64,000 bases of DNA from Lindgomyces ingoldianus. Its lineage: Eukaryota; Ascomycota; Dothideomycetes; Pleosporales; Lindgomycetaceae. The DNA lies in NCBI RefSeq assembly GCF_010093535.1, contig NW_022985181.1, forward strand, positions 1 to 64,000, given 5' to 3'. Position 1 is the stretch's first letter, and every line of letters begins with the position of its first letter. The position numbers were made by a program, and so were the translations under genes. Of the stretch, positions 24,635-36,530 are shown one piece after another. A model generated the notes under the pieces. The model saw only the letters and a list, made by a program, of their open reading frames with translations. It made no database searches and had not been told where the DNA came from.

Positions 24635-27600
24635 CTACTTTTTTAATATACATGTTATGTACTAGCTAGATTATTTTAGCCTTTTTATTTTTAATTATTT
24701 TAATTTTTAGAAACTATTTATACAGCTTTTAATCTTTTAGCTTTTACATTTTTTTAATTATACTAATTAATTAGTAAACTTCTAACTTATTATTATAGTA
24801 ATAAATGTAGAGTATGTTATTTATATAAAAAAAAAGTAAGATATAGTAATTATAGTTAAAAATCAAGCATAGTTCTTTTTTAAATAAGATAAGCTTAAGC
24901 TTTTAAAAAGCCTATAAAAGCTTTTAGTACTATAAAATTAGTAAGTTACACAGTCTATATAGGGCTTAAAAAAGCTTAACACACATGCTAGGCTTTATAA
25001 AGCCTTTTAAAAGCTTATATGTTACTTTTAGCTTACTTTTATAGTGCATGTTTAAGAACGCGCTTATAATATTATATTACCTAATTTTTAGATTAAATTA
25101 AGCTGCTATTACTATTGCTGTTTAGAAGAATCTAGCTATAAAAGTAGCAGTATAGGTTAACTAGAGTAAGTTTTTACTTTAGAGATTACTATATACACAT
25201 ATGTAAGCTTTACATTTAGTAAAATACTTATTCTAGTTAAATTTATATGTAAAGACCTACTTTAGTAAAAGTAGCTTAGATGTTGCTTTAGTTTACATAA
25301 TTTTTTTCTAAGTGCCTTTTTTAAGTAGGGTAGCTATTTTTTTTATGCTATAATCTTAAAAAGATTTTTATATAAGTGTTTATATAAATCTTTTTATTTT
25401 AAAAGTTTTTTTAAGAGCTTATAAGCTTTTAGTTAAGGCTACTTAAAAAAAGTAGCTATAAAAAACACTATGTAAAGTGTTTTAAGTGCTTTATTATTAT
25501 AAGTAATAAATGCTTTAAAAAAGTTTATTTAAAAGTGCTTTAGATTAACTAAAGTAATATATATACTACTCTTCTTTAAAAGTATTATATATATACCTCT
25601 ACTTTCTACACCCTTAGGCTTACCTAAGTTATTAGAATCTTACCTTTATATTTTTTAGCTTATATATGTAGCTAGTTCTTAGCTCTTTTTATTATACACA
25701 TGTTTAAAAGGTGCCTTACCTGCTTTAACTAAAGCTATAAAAGATAATATTTTAGTGTAAAAAGTAAAAGTTAATTTTTTAACTAGTAAGCTAGCTATTT
25801 AACTTAATAAGCTTAGTAGATTTACTTTTTTAGTTAAGTGCAGTTTCTAGAGATTACTAGTATGCTTATGCCTACTCTATATAGAGCGTGTTGTAGAGCT
25901 ATCTACAAGCTCTAGCTTAAAAGTTAGCTCTAAAGTTATAAGTACTATATATTTATTAGAAACTGTGTAAATTCTTAGTAACTTACTTATTATGCTTATT
26001 ACTTATATAGTTATTTCTACTTTTAAGTGCTAATTCTTTAGCTAGCTAACTTAAGTTTTAATAAGCTTTTTAGTTTTTACACTTTTAATCTTATACTTTT
26101 AGGGCTTTTAATTTAGTATATTACTTTACTATTTATTTAACTTTTAAAGTAAAAGCTTAAAAGCTTTTTCTATATTATAGATTTTACTTTACTTATTAAA
26201 AATTTTAATAATTTTAAAAGCTTTTATTTTTATAAAAGTGTGTCTTATTAAAAGCTATATTTTTTATAGTAATTACTTAGTTAAGTAATAAGACTTATAT
26301 TTTATAAATATTTAAAGCTTTATAGCTTACAAGATATTTTATGTAGTTTTATAAAGTTACTTTAAAGCTTTACTTTTAACGCCTAGCTGCTTACTCTCTG
26401 TTAAGTAAGTAAGTATAATAGCTATATATGTAAGTTTTGCTCTAATTAGGTCTTAAATTAACTATAGCACTTTTTACCTACTCTAGCTTATAGTATTTAA
26501 AGTAGTTAGTAAACTATGTGTCTAAGACTTTATTTAGTAAGTGTAAGTTATGTGTGTGCAACAGGCTTATATTATACAGCTATATTGCTGCGTCTACTAC
26601 TTCTAGCTAGAGCTTCTTAGAGAGTCCTATGCTACTTTTTATTTTAATAAACTTTATAATTATTTTTTATTTAGCTTTTTCTATAGCTTTATTTAGCTTA
26701 TAAGTATATAGTAAAAAGCTTTTAATATTAATGCTAGATTTTTTTACTTAAAGCTTATACTTTAACTTTTTATACTAAGAGAGTGTAGTAGTGTTATTAT
26801 TTTACTATATTTTACTAATTTAAAGCTTATATTAATTAGACACTATGCTTTTAAAGTTCTTTATTACTTTCTAAATTTTTAAAAGTGTTTTTACTTAAAA
26901 AAAGTATAAAAAGATTTTACTACTATATTTATCTTTAATAATTATTATTTATAAAGCTCTGCTGTGCTCTAATAGCATATTAAACATGTTCTATGTAATT
27001 CTCTAAAATAAGTAAAAGGCTTACTTTTTTAGTCTTTTTAATATAACCTGCTTAGCGTGCGTTATTGCGCAGTGCTTATAGTGTACTTACTTTATACTTA
27101 TTATTTATATATTTCTTACAATTTTAACTAGAGCCTATAAAGCTTTAAGGCCTAGGTGTTCTACATGTGTATACTAAAGCTCTTTTAAGTCTAAGTATAA
27201 AAATGTAGTTTATAAGTGTTAGTAATTTAAAAGCACACTTTACACTAGTAGGTAAAAAAAGACAGCTTTATATTTAATAAACATAAGGTTATGTTCTTAG
27301 TAAAGTGTTATAAGTACTTTATTCTTTTCTAGCATGCTTATGTACAGTGTATAGTTAAGTTTTAAATACTATAGTTTTTTTTTCTTTTAAATAAGCTTTT
27401 AAAATAATATTAATATAGAATCCTTTTACTATAACTACTTTTTATAGTGTAAGATTTTCTATGTGCTCTTTTTATACTTTATTTAATACTTTTTTAAGCT
27501 TTCTAGTTTCTGTTCCCTAGATTAGAAATAACTAAGTGCTAGCTTTTACTATGTGTAAACTTTAAGCTTTTCTAAATAACTTAAGTATAAGTAGCTTTAT

Positions 27601-28941
27601 ACTATTTATTAAGTGTATAGCACTCTTATTATCTAAAATTATACTTATAAAAAGTAAGTAAGTGTTAAAATTTATAGTTATATGCATTTTTAGTTTTACT
27701 AAAAGCGCTAGGTTAATAAGTGCAGTAATAATGCTTTTTAAAAATGCTAGTTTATCTAATTCTTTAATAGCTTTTAAAGTAAGAGAGGTTTTATCTAAAA
27801 TTACATAGCCTCTTTTAAGTAGTACAGCTTTTACTTTTTTATACTACACTTACTTAAGCCTCTTAAAAATCTTCTAGTGTGTAGTTTTACTAAGCTTTTT
27901 TAGCTTTTTAGTAACTGCTAATATAAAGTCTCTACAGTCTACTACTTTTTATAAATAAAAAGATTACCTTAAAGCTCTGCATAAGCATAAGTAGCCTAAT
28001 TAGGCTAAAATAAATTAGGCTAAATTATTATTTAATTATCTACTAAGTGGTGTAAATATACCTATGCCTTAGTTACTTATATATAAAAAGTGCTTTTAAA
28101 GTATTATTAAAAAAATTTTACTAATTTTCTAGATTATTAAAGGTTTTTTACTAAGTGCACTAGCCTTTATAACCCTCTAGTGCATAGAGCGCGCCTAGTC
28201 TAGTGCAAGCTTTAGAGCTAGAGCGTCTAGAAAGTCTTATGCAGCTAGCTAGCCTTCTATGTTAAGAATCTTATAGGTCTTTACCTTAGTATATAAAAAG
28301 TGCTACTGCTAGTACTAAGCTTTTAAAGTTATAATGCTATACTTTACCTTAGTAAGATAAACTTTATACTTTACTTATATAAAATTTTTTATGCTTATGT
28401 TTATTAGTACTAGCTTTTATTTTAAGGCTTATATAAGTGCTTATAAAGTAGATTAGTTCTCTAATATAAGCTGCATTATTATAAGTCTTAGAAGCTCTAG
28501 TGCAATAGTTACATTAACCTAGTTCTAGATTATCTAAAGATATGTTGCATAAGAAGCCTAGTTGCTTAATTAAGCTTAGTACTTAGTAATATTAGTTTAG
28601 TACTATATATTAGCCTTTTTTAAAGAGTTCTTAGTAGTAATTACTTTAAGTGTAGGCATCTTTAGAGCACAGTTTATAGGATTTAGAGCGTCTAGTCTAT
28701 CTAGATTAATTATGTTCTATAGGTTTTTGCTAAGAGTATAGAACTAGAGCTAGATAAACTAGAGAGGCTAGCTTGTGTAGTCCTTAATCTAGTATACTCC
28801 TGTTAGGAGAGGAGCATCTTAATTAGCTATAACATAGGCTTTAAAGGTAATAAAAATAAGAGAGCTTCTAAACAGCTTTTACTAGCGCTATAGTTACATA
28901 AGGAGAATTATTCTAGGTTTTTAAAGCGCTAGGCCTATAAC
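24635..28941 (-). pseudogene. LTR-4 internal region, extensively RIP-mutated
   Basis: This is AT-rich sequence without any open frame over 60 codons. It must include the element's gag-pol by position, but no catalytic motif could be read with confidence. Nothing else was seen here. Confidence 0.4.
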
Positions 28942-29138
28942 TATAAAGGATAAAATAGCCTAGCAGTAGCTGTTTAGAAGATTAGATAAAGTAACTCTGC
29001 TATCTAAGAGAGCTAAGGGCTCTCCTTATATACACTAAGCTTTAGAACATAATATCTCCAGATCCTAAGCTGCGTCCCAGGCTCTAAGCCCCAGTCCCAG
29101 GCTCTGAGCCCCAGCCAAGGCTCTTAGTATACGCGACA
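28942..29138 (-). repeat. LTR-4 LTR, right copy (197 bp)
   Basis: This copy matches 20216-20392. Its inner start is RIP-mutated (TATAAAGG for TGTAGAGG), its outer end is GC-retained, and it has an extra 20 bp tandem copy. Confidence 0.88.
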
Positions 29139-29340
29139 GAAACTTTATACATAGCTGTAGTATATTCCTTTAAAAGTGTTATATTATATTTAAAAGCCTA
29201 AAGTATAAGCTATATCTAATGTTTTTTAGCGTGTCTAAGTAGTGTTATTAGAAATGTATTAGTGTAAAAAGAGTAGTTTAGTAGAATTTTAGCAAAAGTA
29301 AGTAACTTAGGTGTGTAAGCAACTTGCCTGTAAAGTACGT

Positions 29341-29675
29341 TAAGTGTTCTATTATTTACATATACTTTAAGTTTTCTATTCTTTTTTTAGTGCAAAGACT
29401 ACTGCTAATTCTACTAAGCTTTTACTTTTTTATATATGCTTTTATTATAGCATTTAGTTTTAGTATTTATTTAATGCTTTTTCTATGCGTAAGTTATTGT
29501 CTATAATTTATAAGTTTTTAGTTGTGCTCTTAGTACTAGGTTAATCTTATAGTTTTATAATTAATGTACTAGTAGTTCTTTAAGTTCTTCTAAAGTTTTA
29601 AACGTGTCTTTATAATTTGCATATTTCTTTATAATTTATTTTTATTGTGTAATTATTATTACTTTTGTAACGGTG
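29341..29675 (-). mobile_element. Gypsy-2 relic, right part
   Basis: This AT-rich sequence aligns with Gypsy-1 around 5150-5480, the region just upstream of RT on the minus strand. It continues Gypsy-2 after the foldback A insertion. It stops at an LTR-like block at 29676. Confidence 0.6.
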
Positions 29676-29880
29676 CTGCTTGTCAAGCTCCGCTGCTAGT
29701 CACATGATCTCGCTAAGGGTTAAGCGAGCGCGCTAGCGCCTTGGCGCTGCGCAAGCTTTTCTCTCGCGAAAACCCTTCGCCTCCTTCACTCCCCATCCTA
29801 GTTTAGCTGAAATAGAGCCGACCTACTCTACCTTGCTTCCCCAGCTCTATACGGTAGTAGAGACAGTGCTTGTCATCACA
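29676..29880 (+). repeat. GC-rich LTR-like block (205 bp)
   Basis: This TGTAACGGTG...CATCACA unit has TG..CA ends and about the same length and GC-rich style as the 204 bp LTRs at 34923 and 36531, sharing text such as AGCGCCTTGGC. No TSD is seen, so it may be one end of a truncated element. Confidence 0.5.
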
Positions 29881-29892
29881 ACTGCAAACAGT

Positions 29893-29947
29893 AGTCTTAG
29901 CAAAAGTAAGCAACTTAGGTGTCTAAGCAACTCGCCTATAGTCTACG
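29893..29947 (+). repeat. Isolated right end of a foldback element
   Basis: GTCTTAGCAAAAGTAAGC... to ...GTCTACGT is the family A right terminus, followed by TA at 29948. The rest of the element is missing. Confidence 0.75.
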
Positions 29948-29949
29948 TT

Positions 29950-30241
29950 ATACACTCTACTTTTTTTCTAAGAGATCTATCTATTTACAAAGTCTTACCT
30001 TATAAGTAAAAAAGGTAGATTGCTTTATAGAAATCTTTTCTTTTTTTAGATTAGAGGAAATTATCTTTCTTTTTCTAAAGGCTTGTAAGTAGAGTAGCTT
30101 TTTTAGGCTCTAGGTTGTCTTATAAATATAGTAAAGGTAGAGGCTAAAAAAAGTATTCTTAAATAGCTAGCTGTCTATATAACATGGAAGCTAGATAATC
30201 TAGAATTATTATATGTTTATAGCTGTATCTTATAGTGTAAT
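29950..30241. other. AT-rich sequence without recognised content
   Basis: No open frame or repeat family was recognised here. It probably belongs to an older transposon relic. Confidence 0.5.
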
Positions 30242-30657
30242 TGTTGCATACAGCTATCCGTCTATATATATCCTTCTGCTGTGCTAGCTAGGAGGTTAAC
30301 CTTTTAGCAAACGCAACAGTTATAAGCCTAGTTTGCAGCGTAGTGTAGATAGTTAGCGCTTAAAAATTTACACACTCTTATTCTACTAATATAATTGCAT
30401 TATTACTAAGCATAGTGTGTTTAATTTCTATACTTAGTAAAAAGTATTTAGGCAGTGCGTCTATTATAGAGGCTACCTTACTAGATCTGTCTCTAAGTTC
30501 TGTTGCTTAGGCTGGAGGGTGTGTTAAGGTTGTTTCACTATGTTTCACCTCTCTTGTTCCACAGTTTGAGCTGGGGGGTGTGTCGCGTACAGCTATCCGT
30601 CTATATATATCCTTCTGCTGTACTAGCTGGGAGGTTGACCTTTTAGCAAACGCAACA
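30242..30657 (+). mobile_element. TRIM-2: miniature LTR element (416 bp)
   Basis: The 77 bp LTRs lie at 30242-30318 and 30581-30657. The TSD GTAAT is at 30237-30241 and 30658-30662. The polypurine tract CTGGGGGGTG directly precedes the right LTR, giving plus orientation. The interior is homologous to TRIM-1 and TRIM-3 and has no coding capacity. Confidence 0.94.
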
Positions 30658-30747
30658 GTAATTTTTAGTTAATTTAGTTATATAAATAAAGGTGCTAAGT
30701 AAGCATAATTTTATGATAGCTTTAAGTTAGCTAGTTAAGTTAGAGTA

Positions 30748-30866
30748 TTGATTTACATCTATAATAGCAGGGGTAGTAAGGGCCGCAGCAATAGCTAATA
30801 GGCTATAGTAAAGGCTGTTGTAGCTTAGGGAAGGAAAATTTCTGTATCAAGAATGCGACAGCGACG
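30748..30866 (+). repeat. Boundary repeat R1 (degenerate coding module)
   Basis: This is one of four related copies (also 33640-33780, 39593-39790 and 55370-55570), each at an edge between AT-rich blocks and gene islands. R1 is on the plus strand, the others on the minus strand. All can be read as one protein module, AVRAxAIAKRL...LREGKFxYQEC, with variable stops. The family is not recognised. Confidence 0.6.
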
Positions 30867-31103
30867 TTCGCCATCGAAGATGGCATAACGTATTCCATAA
30901 ACAATAGGTCGAAATTTACCAAGAACGCGTCACCTTTCACTTTAACCCGCAAAAATCAATAAACGATACCGAATCTATTGCTTGAGAAGGCCGGGCAGCT
31001 CTTGCTATCTCGTCTATTAATCAAGGCCAGATAGAAAACGTAAATTACGCTGTAGCTATCCCTATTGTAAGTGTGAACTCCATCTCAACGCTTACGAAGG
31101 GAA

Positions 31104-32638
31104 CTAAGCTAATGCTGCTTGCATCGCATATACCTGCTGCGCCGCTTTCGGAAGGGTAACACGAGAGCCCGAAGTACCCTCCTCAATATCCAGCATCTCC
31201 GCCGCCCAGCTGCAAATAGCCGCAACTGCTTTATCAAGTTCTTGCTCAGTATTGTGTGCATGGAAGACTAGCCGGATGCGACTTGAACCCTTCGGCACGA
31301 CCGGGTAGGAGATGTTATATGCATTCATACCTGACAAGGATAGGTGAAAGAACAGATACTGCTCGTGGCGTGGACGCGTCCGAATCGGCACGATGTGGCT
31401 GTGATAAGGTCGTTGCTCCCAATCCTCAGTGAGTGGGCACGAAAGCAAACCCGCATCGAGGGCGTCTTCCCACACAGGGTCGTTTGTCAGTTGGCGGAAG
31501 AAGTACGTCACATTGGTCTGGATACGTTCCTGGGCCTATTTACGAGGAAGTACTGTTAGCGCTGGACGCTGAATGCGGTGTATGTTTTCGAACGAACCTC
31601 TCTGGTCTCACCGCTGGCTAATAAGTTGTAACCAACACGCATAGATGCAACCATTAATGTCGAAGGAGCGCCAGAATAGGTGAGACAGCGTGACTGGTGC
31701 ATGATAGCATGTCGAATCGTCTCATTACAGAGGATAATACCTATTGCTCGCGTTACACAACTATTCAAACAGTTAATCACGATACAGCATGACCGACCTC
31801 CGGTAGATCCCAACGCCTTGCTACAAACGTGGACGCGAATAGCAATCTCTTTTTCGAGTCCTAACATTTGAACTAAGCCAGATCCATTTGGACCCAAAAC
31901 CCCGCTGCTGTGGGCCTCGTCCATGAAGAACTGGGCGTTACCGAGCGGGAACAGTTCTTTGGCAACATTGACATATTCCTGAAGCGGGCAAATGTCTCCG
32001 TCCATACTATATATCGACTCGACACATATCAAAATCGATTGACTTCCAGAGCGGAATGCGGGATGCCTGTCTTTCAGGGAAGTAAGAACATCCTGCAGAG
32101 AGCTGGGGTCGTTGTGGCGGAATGGGATCTTATGTGCTGCTGTGCTAATCTTCATGCCAACATGTGTGCTCGCATGCATATACTCGTCGTACACTATGGC
32201 GTCCCCCGGGAGCATTACAGCCTCAATGACCCCAGCGCAAGCGAAGAATCCCGAGTGCGCAATCCAGGCTGTCTCAGCGTTATGAAATTTCGCCACCTCC
32301 CGCTCCACTTCAAGAAGATAATCGTAGTTTCCATACTGAGCCCGCGACCCCGAGGCGCTGAGCAGGTATTCTCCTTGGCGCTCCAGTTCCTTATTGACGC
32401 CTTCGCGAATCCGACCAGACCGGCTAAGACTAAGGAAATCGCTGGATGTCAAGTCGATGACAGAATTGTCCCATCGGGGTTTGGCGGTCATGAGGCCGAA
32501 TTCTATCCGGGATCTGTCCAAGGCTTGCTCGAGGTTTCGGTCGAAGGCGGGTGCATTTTTCAGCGCTGGGGCTTGCGGCTTGTGCTCGTTGAGCCAGTTC
32601 TTAAACATGCGCTCGGCGTACGTGGTCGATTGTGACAT
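31104..32638 (-). CDS. Alpha-oxoamine synthase (PLP-dependent acyltransferase), probable polyketide-releasing enzyme
   Basis: This fold-type I PLP enzyme belongs to the 8-amino-7-oxononanoate synthase / 5-aminolevulinate synthase / serine palmitoyltransferase group, which condenses an acyl thioester with an amino acid and loses CO2. Exons on the minus strand are 32638-31798, 31740-31598 and 31535-31104, giving 471 residues. The 57 nt intron is in frame; removing it restores KALGSTGG followed by LCNET. The 62 nt intron (GTTCGT..GCTAAC..TAG) restores ETRE-AQERIQTN. Visible sites are HASTHVG (about 155), DEAHSSGVLG (about 240-249) and the PLP lysine in CSKALGSTGG (about 274). The start chosen is the second Met (MSQSTT); an in-frame ATG at 32692 would add 18 residues. 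Fungal relatives such as Fum8 release HR-PKS chains, so it probably serves the PKS at 40.2 kb; the substrate amino acid is unknown. Confidence 0.88.
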
Positions 32639-32692
32639 TGATCTAGATACCCAATGGTTAGTTAGATTTCTTTTAAACATCTGAAATATCAT

Positions 32693-33639
32693 GAAGACGA
32701 ACCTTTGAGTGAGGAACTTTTGATACTCTGATGTTTCAACTGGCTAACGAACCAAATTGAGGTTCTCCCTGCGTGCCCAATTTTTGTGGGGAAATAATTC
32801 CCAATCACAAGGATATTCGTTTTTCGGAATGCTACTACGCTCCTGCCATATTGTTGAATGCTTCATTACTAGCTCTCTACTATCAAGTCATGCGTTGAGC
32901 ATGGTTTCGGTCGAAGGAGTTGACAGAACCCCCCACATTGTCTGACAAGTGGCAAACATATCGCGCTCCTCTGCGTGTACCTCTTCTTTTCTCGTGCTAA
33001 CGTTATTAACAGGGATGATGATCCGCCCTGAATGTCTCTGAAGTGAAGTGATAGGATTTGGGTATCACTGTTGTTTACCGGATCCTATCGCTAATCCGGT
33101 CTAACTCTACTTTAGTTTGGATTCCTTCCATAATCTCCCTGGTCGCGGGAAACTCGGATTATCATCTCTAGGCCTTAAACGAAAGGAGATATATGAATAG
33201 TTCCGAAGAAGGCAAAGCGCGCCCACCTTGTGTAACCTGTACAGTCCACACGACTATCGATTCCCGTTTCCCCACCACACCGCCTGTCTGACACCGGCGT
33301 ATTCCCGCGGCCCCCACTTTGGCCGCGCAAGCATTGATTGCCCAGAACCATTTCGCCATAAGAAACTTCTCTGGTCGTCTACCAGGGGTTCGGCCCGTGC
33401 TAGGATGTGCAGCCTACATTATACGCGCCCGCCACATTCCACAAGTGGGTGCGAAGATCGAGCAACGATGTAAGCATGCAGGTCGTTGTAATCCTCCATA
33501 AAGTATGTCAGATTAACCACTATCGCAGGATACCGAAGTCAGCGAAGATAGTATCGAGAACGATCGCCTACGAGATTTCGGCAACTATTTGGCTTCCCCG
33601 CTCGATCACATGGCATTAAGCAGCTTTGTGACCTCTGTC
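32693..33639. other. Non-repetitive upstream region of the oxoamine synthase
   Basis: This region has normal base composition and contains the promoter side of the minus-strand gene. Several overlapping short frames occur on both strands, including a 32-codon plus-strand frame starting at 33193 (with PPCVTC). None resembles a known family. A decayed divergent gene is possible but not supported. Confidence 0.4.
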
Positions 33640-33780
33640 GCGTTCCTAATACAGATATCGTCCTTCCCTGAACCATAACACCTCCCACTAACTTTACATT
33701 AGCCTCTTAGTTAATGTTATGCCCCTTACTGCCCTTACTGTTATTGATATAAATAAATACTTTATAGCAAAGCACTTAGA
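33640..33780 (-). repeat. Boundary repeat R2
   Basis: Minus-strand copy of the module in R1 (AVRGITLTKRL...FREGRYLY with stops). It marks the switch from the oxoamine synthase island to the AT-rich block, and is in inverted orientation to R1 at the other edge of that island. Confidence 0.6.
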
Positions 33781-34199
33781 GTAATATAATATACCCAACT
33801 TAATTAGTCTTTTATATATCTATATAACTATATAACTATTTTTATACTAGTTATAATCCTAGCATCTTTTTTATATAAGTAATCTTAATTTTCATATCTA
33901 TTATTTCTTACTACTTGCGTTCTATAACTTACAGTGCTACTATGTACTTTACACGCTGCTAGTTAGTTATGTTATATATTATATACACCTTTAATATACT
34001 TTTAGACTATAATAATTACTATTAGTATTTAAAAGTACTAACGTACTCTACAAGCAATTTACTTACACACCTAAGTTACTTTTACGAAGACTACACTAAA
34101 CTACTTTTTTACACTAATGTATTTTTAACAACACTACTTAAATATATTAAAAGAATAGTAGATATAGCTTATAGTTTAAACTTTTAAATAAAATCTAAC

Positions 34200-34479
34200 T
34201 GTTAAATAGACTCTTTTAGCTAGCTGCTTATAGTATAAGCACTTAAGTAGCAAGAGTAAGAGTAGTATACAGTGTGCACAGCGTACGAAGTAGGTAGGGT
34301 GGGGGCAACATGTTTCTAGATCTATTGCTCTGTTTTTTTCTCTGTACAGAGGAAAAGGGGAATATCTAGATGTTCACGCACACAGGTTCGCGCACAAGCA
34401 TTATGTGACATAGTTACGCGATCCTTCTTGTGCGCAATAACTAGTATCTAGACTGTAACGCTGCTGCTGCGTATAGACA
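34200..34479 (+). repeat. Solo LTR (280 bp), family of 59172-59451
   Basis: TGTTAAATAG...GTATAGACA has TG..CA ends and the same length and sequence as the copy at 59172. The flanks CTAAC/GTAAC agree in four of five bases, suggesting a mutated TSD. It lies inside foldback F. Confidence 0.8.
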
Positions 34480-34559
34480 GTAACACTTTTTAAGTAACAT
34501 ACTATAGCTATGTATAAAGTTTTTTAAAAAATAATAAAAAACTAACATACTAAATAACT

Positions 34560-34638
34560 TGTCGCGTACAGCTATCCGTCTATATATATATCCTTCTGCT
34601 GTGCTAGCTAGAAGGTTAACCTTTTAGCAAACGCAACA
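34560..34638 (+). repeat. TRIM solo LTR (79 bp)
   Basis: A single TGTCGCG...CGCAACA LTR of the TRIM family with a perfect TSD, TAACT (34555-34559, 34639-34643), inside foldback F. It is the product of LTR-LTR recombination. Confidence 0.92.
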
Positions 34639-34922
34639 TAACTTTAATAAGCTAATTTTATAAGTAACTTATAAAAACTAGATAATTAAAAAAAGGTAAT
34701 TATTAAGAGTATACTTAAGCTAAATATATAAGAATTTTCTTTTTAGCTAGTAGCTATAGCTAATATAGCTAATTCTTTACACACTAAGTTTAATCTAGGC
34801 TATGTTAGTATAAACTAGCTTAGTATGTTTATTAAGTGTTATTTAAAGCTTAAGTAAAGTTTAAGTAGAAGTATAACAAAAAAAAGCTTTTTATAAAAAT
34901 TTTAAAATAATTTAAAACTAGT

Positions 34923-35126
34923 TGTAACAGCGCGTACCGCGTCACATGCTCTGCAACTCAAGCTCCCTTGCTTGCGCAACAAGTAGCGCCTTTGTGCAAC
35001 AAGTAGCGCCTTGGCTAAAAGCACACATGTATATTTAAACTCGCAGAGCAGCTCCTCTGCTCCTGAGTTTAATCTAGTTAGGTTACACTACCTCTTGCTT
35101 GTAGCTTAAGCATGCTAATTGTAACA
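34923..35126 (+). repeat. 5' LTR of the 1.8 kb element
   Basis: This 204 bp LTR keeps the canonical TGTAACAGCG start; its inner end is RIP-mutated (CTAATTGTAACA versus CCGATTGTGACA in the 3' copy). Confidence 0.92.
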
Positions 35127-36530
35127 TTAGATTAAACTCTTTAGGTAACATAAAAGCTTAAGTACATATGTATATGTACACGCCTAAGTTTTTTTAACAC
35201 ATGCACACGCTTATAATTCTCGGTTAATAGACGCTAACATACCTTATTATATTAATAGTAGAGACAGAGCGCAACTTTTACGCACATAATCCTAGGTTCT
35301 GCTAGAGATAGGTTAGCTTAGTTACTGCGCTCTAGCTTCTACTGCACACGCATATAATTAGCTTTTTACTTTTTTTTACTTTTTTTTTTATATAATAAAA
35401 AACCTAATATAGCAGCTTTAGGCTAATATGTAGACCTTATAAGCTAATTTTTAGTAAGAAGTTTAAAGCTTATATGCTAAAAACTAAGCGCTATAAGCTA
35501 TACTTATTATTATTACTACTGCTACCTTCTTCTGTTTAAAGCTAGTCCTCTCTACGCTAACTAGACTTAATAGTAAGCTATATAGATTTAAGACCTAGCT
35601 ACTAACTATTAAGGCTAAGATAGTAGTAGATAGTAATGTAATTAAAAATAACATAGCATAATTCTACTTTATATAGAACAACCTAGAGCCTATAGTGTAG
35701 GCTACTGTACTACTGCTGCTATTAAATGCTAAAGTATAAAGTTAATAAGACTATAAAATAATTCTATAGTAGCTATAATAAGTATACACTAGTCTTAATA
35801 AGATCTATAAGGCTTAGGAGGCTCTAAATAAACTACAGCAAAATAAAAGTAAGCCTCTAGTAGCCTATATTGCCTAATTTAAGCAGATCTTGCATAAAGC
35901 TAAAAGCAGAGATTAGCCTACTGCTATTAAGATTATACTATTTTACTAGGGTCTTAATGCCTTAATTTAGCGCGCACTAGATAGCTAATTAACGCTACTA
36001 GACAACTATCTAGCATTCCTACACGCAGCGCAGCGTTTAGCCTTATAATTAAATACATATTCACATGCTCCGCACACCTAACCTAAACCTAACAAAATAA
36101 ACCTTAGCAGCATTAACATTATTAGCATTAATATAATTAATGTCGCTGCAGCTACATCTAGTGCTAGCACTAGGGCTAGGTTAGTCTCTCCTCCCTAGCG
36201 CGCACAATAGAGGAAGGTAGGGAGATGCGTACAATGTGGCTTAGTAGCTTACTAGGTACAGGACTCCCCCTAGCTTCTAGCAGTTATTAGGCGCATTGCA
36301 ACTATACAGCTAGCAAAACAATTAGTAGTTTAATAACTAAAGCTAGCACTAGGCTACTATTAGCCTAACACAGAGGATAATAACAATAATAACAGTAATA
36401 ATAGTAATAACTTAGTAGATAAAGTTACACTATAAGTAGTAGCTAAAGAGGTTTGTTCTAATTCTTTTTTTTTTTAGCTTAATTTTAAGCTCTTTTTTGT
36501 ACGTAAAAATTAAGCTTTAGAGGGGAGTAA

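Larger units (their letters stand above)
20216..29138 (-). mobile_element. LTR-4: 8.9 kb LTR retrotransposon with nested foldbacks C and D
   Basis: LTRs are at 20216-20392 and 28942-29138, with the TSD GAAAC at 20211-20215 and 29139-29143. The minus-strand polypurine tract CTGGGGGGTG abuts the left LTR, so the element reads on the minus strand. The interior has a GC-rich patch at 20393-21440, an assembly gap (N) at 21248-21312, foldbacks C (21704-22803) and D (23502-24632), and AT-rich relic elsewhere. No RT or integrase motif was recognised with confidence, so the superfamily is not assigned. Confidence 0.85.
12234..29340. mobile_element. Foldback element A (1100 bp), split by four insertions
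   Basis: The left terminus ACGTACTTTACAGGCA is at 12234 and the right terminus TAAAGTACGT ends at 29340, each followed or preceded by the TA target (12232-12233, 29341-29342). Removing Gypsy-3 plus its TSD (5662 bp), foldback B plus TA (1101), the solo LTR plus its TSD (316) and LTR-4 plus its TSD (8928) leaves exactly 1100 bp, the length of intact foldback C. The host sequence on both sides is Gypsy-2. No transposase is encoded. Confidence 0.9.

Noticed and set aside
31910..32635. Plus-strand open frame of 241 codons opposite the oxoamine synthase
   Set aside because: Antisense shadow of a conserved gene; it has no family features, and the minus strand carries all catalytic motifs.
33193..33501. 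Possible zinc-cluster regulator fragment (PPCVTC) upstream of the oxoamine synthase
   Set aside because: Only one CxxC, a stop after 32 codons and no continuation with the remaining cysteines.
36077..36093. Telomere-like CCTAACCTAAACCTAAC
   Set aside because: Only about three imperfect units inside the interior of an LTR element; not a telomere or clear interstitial telomere.
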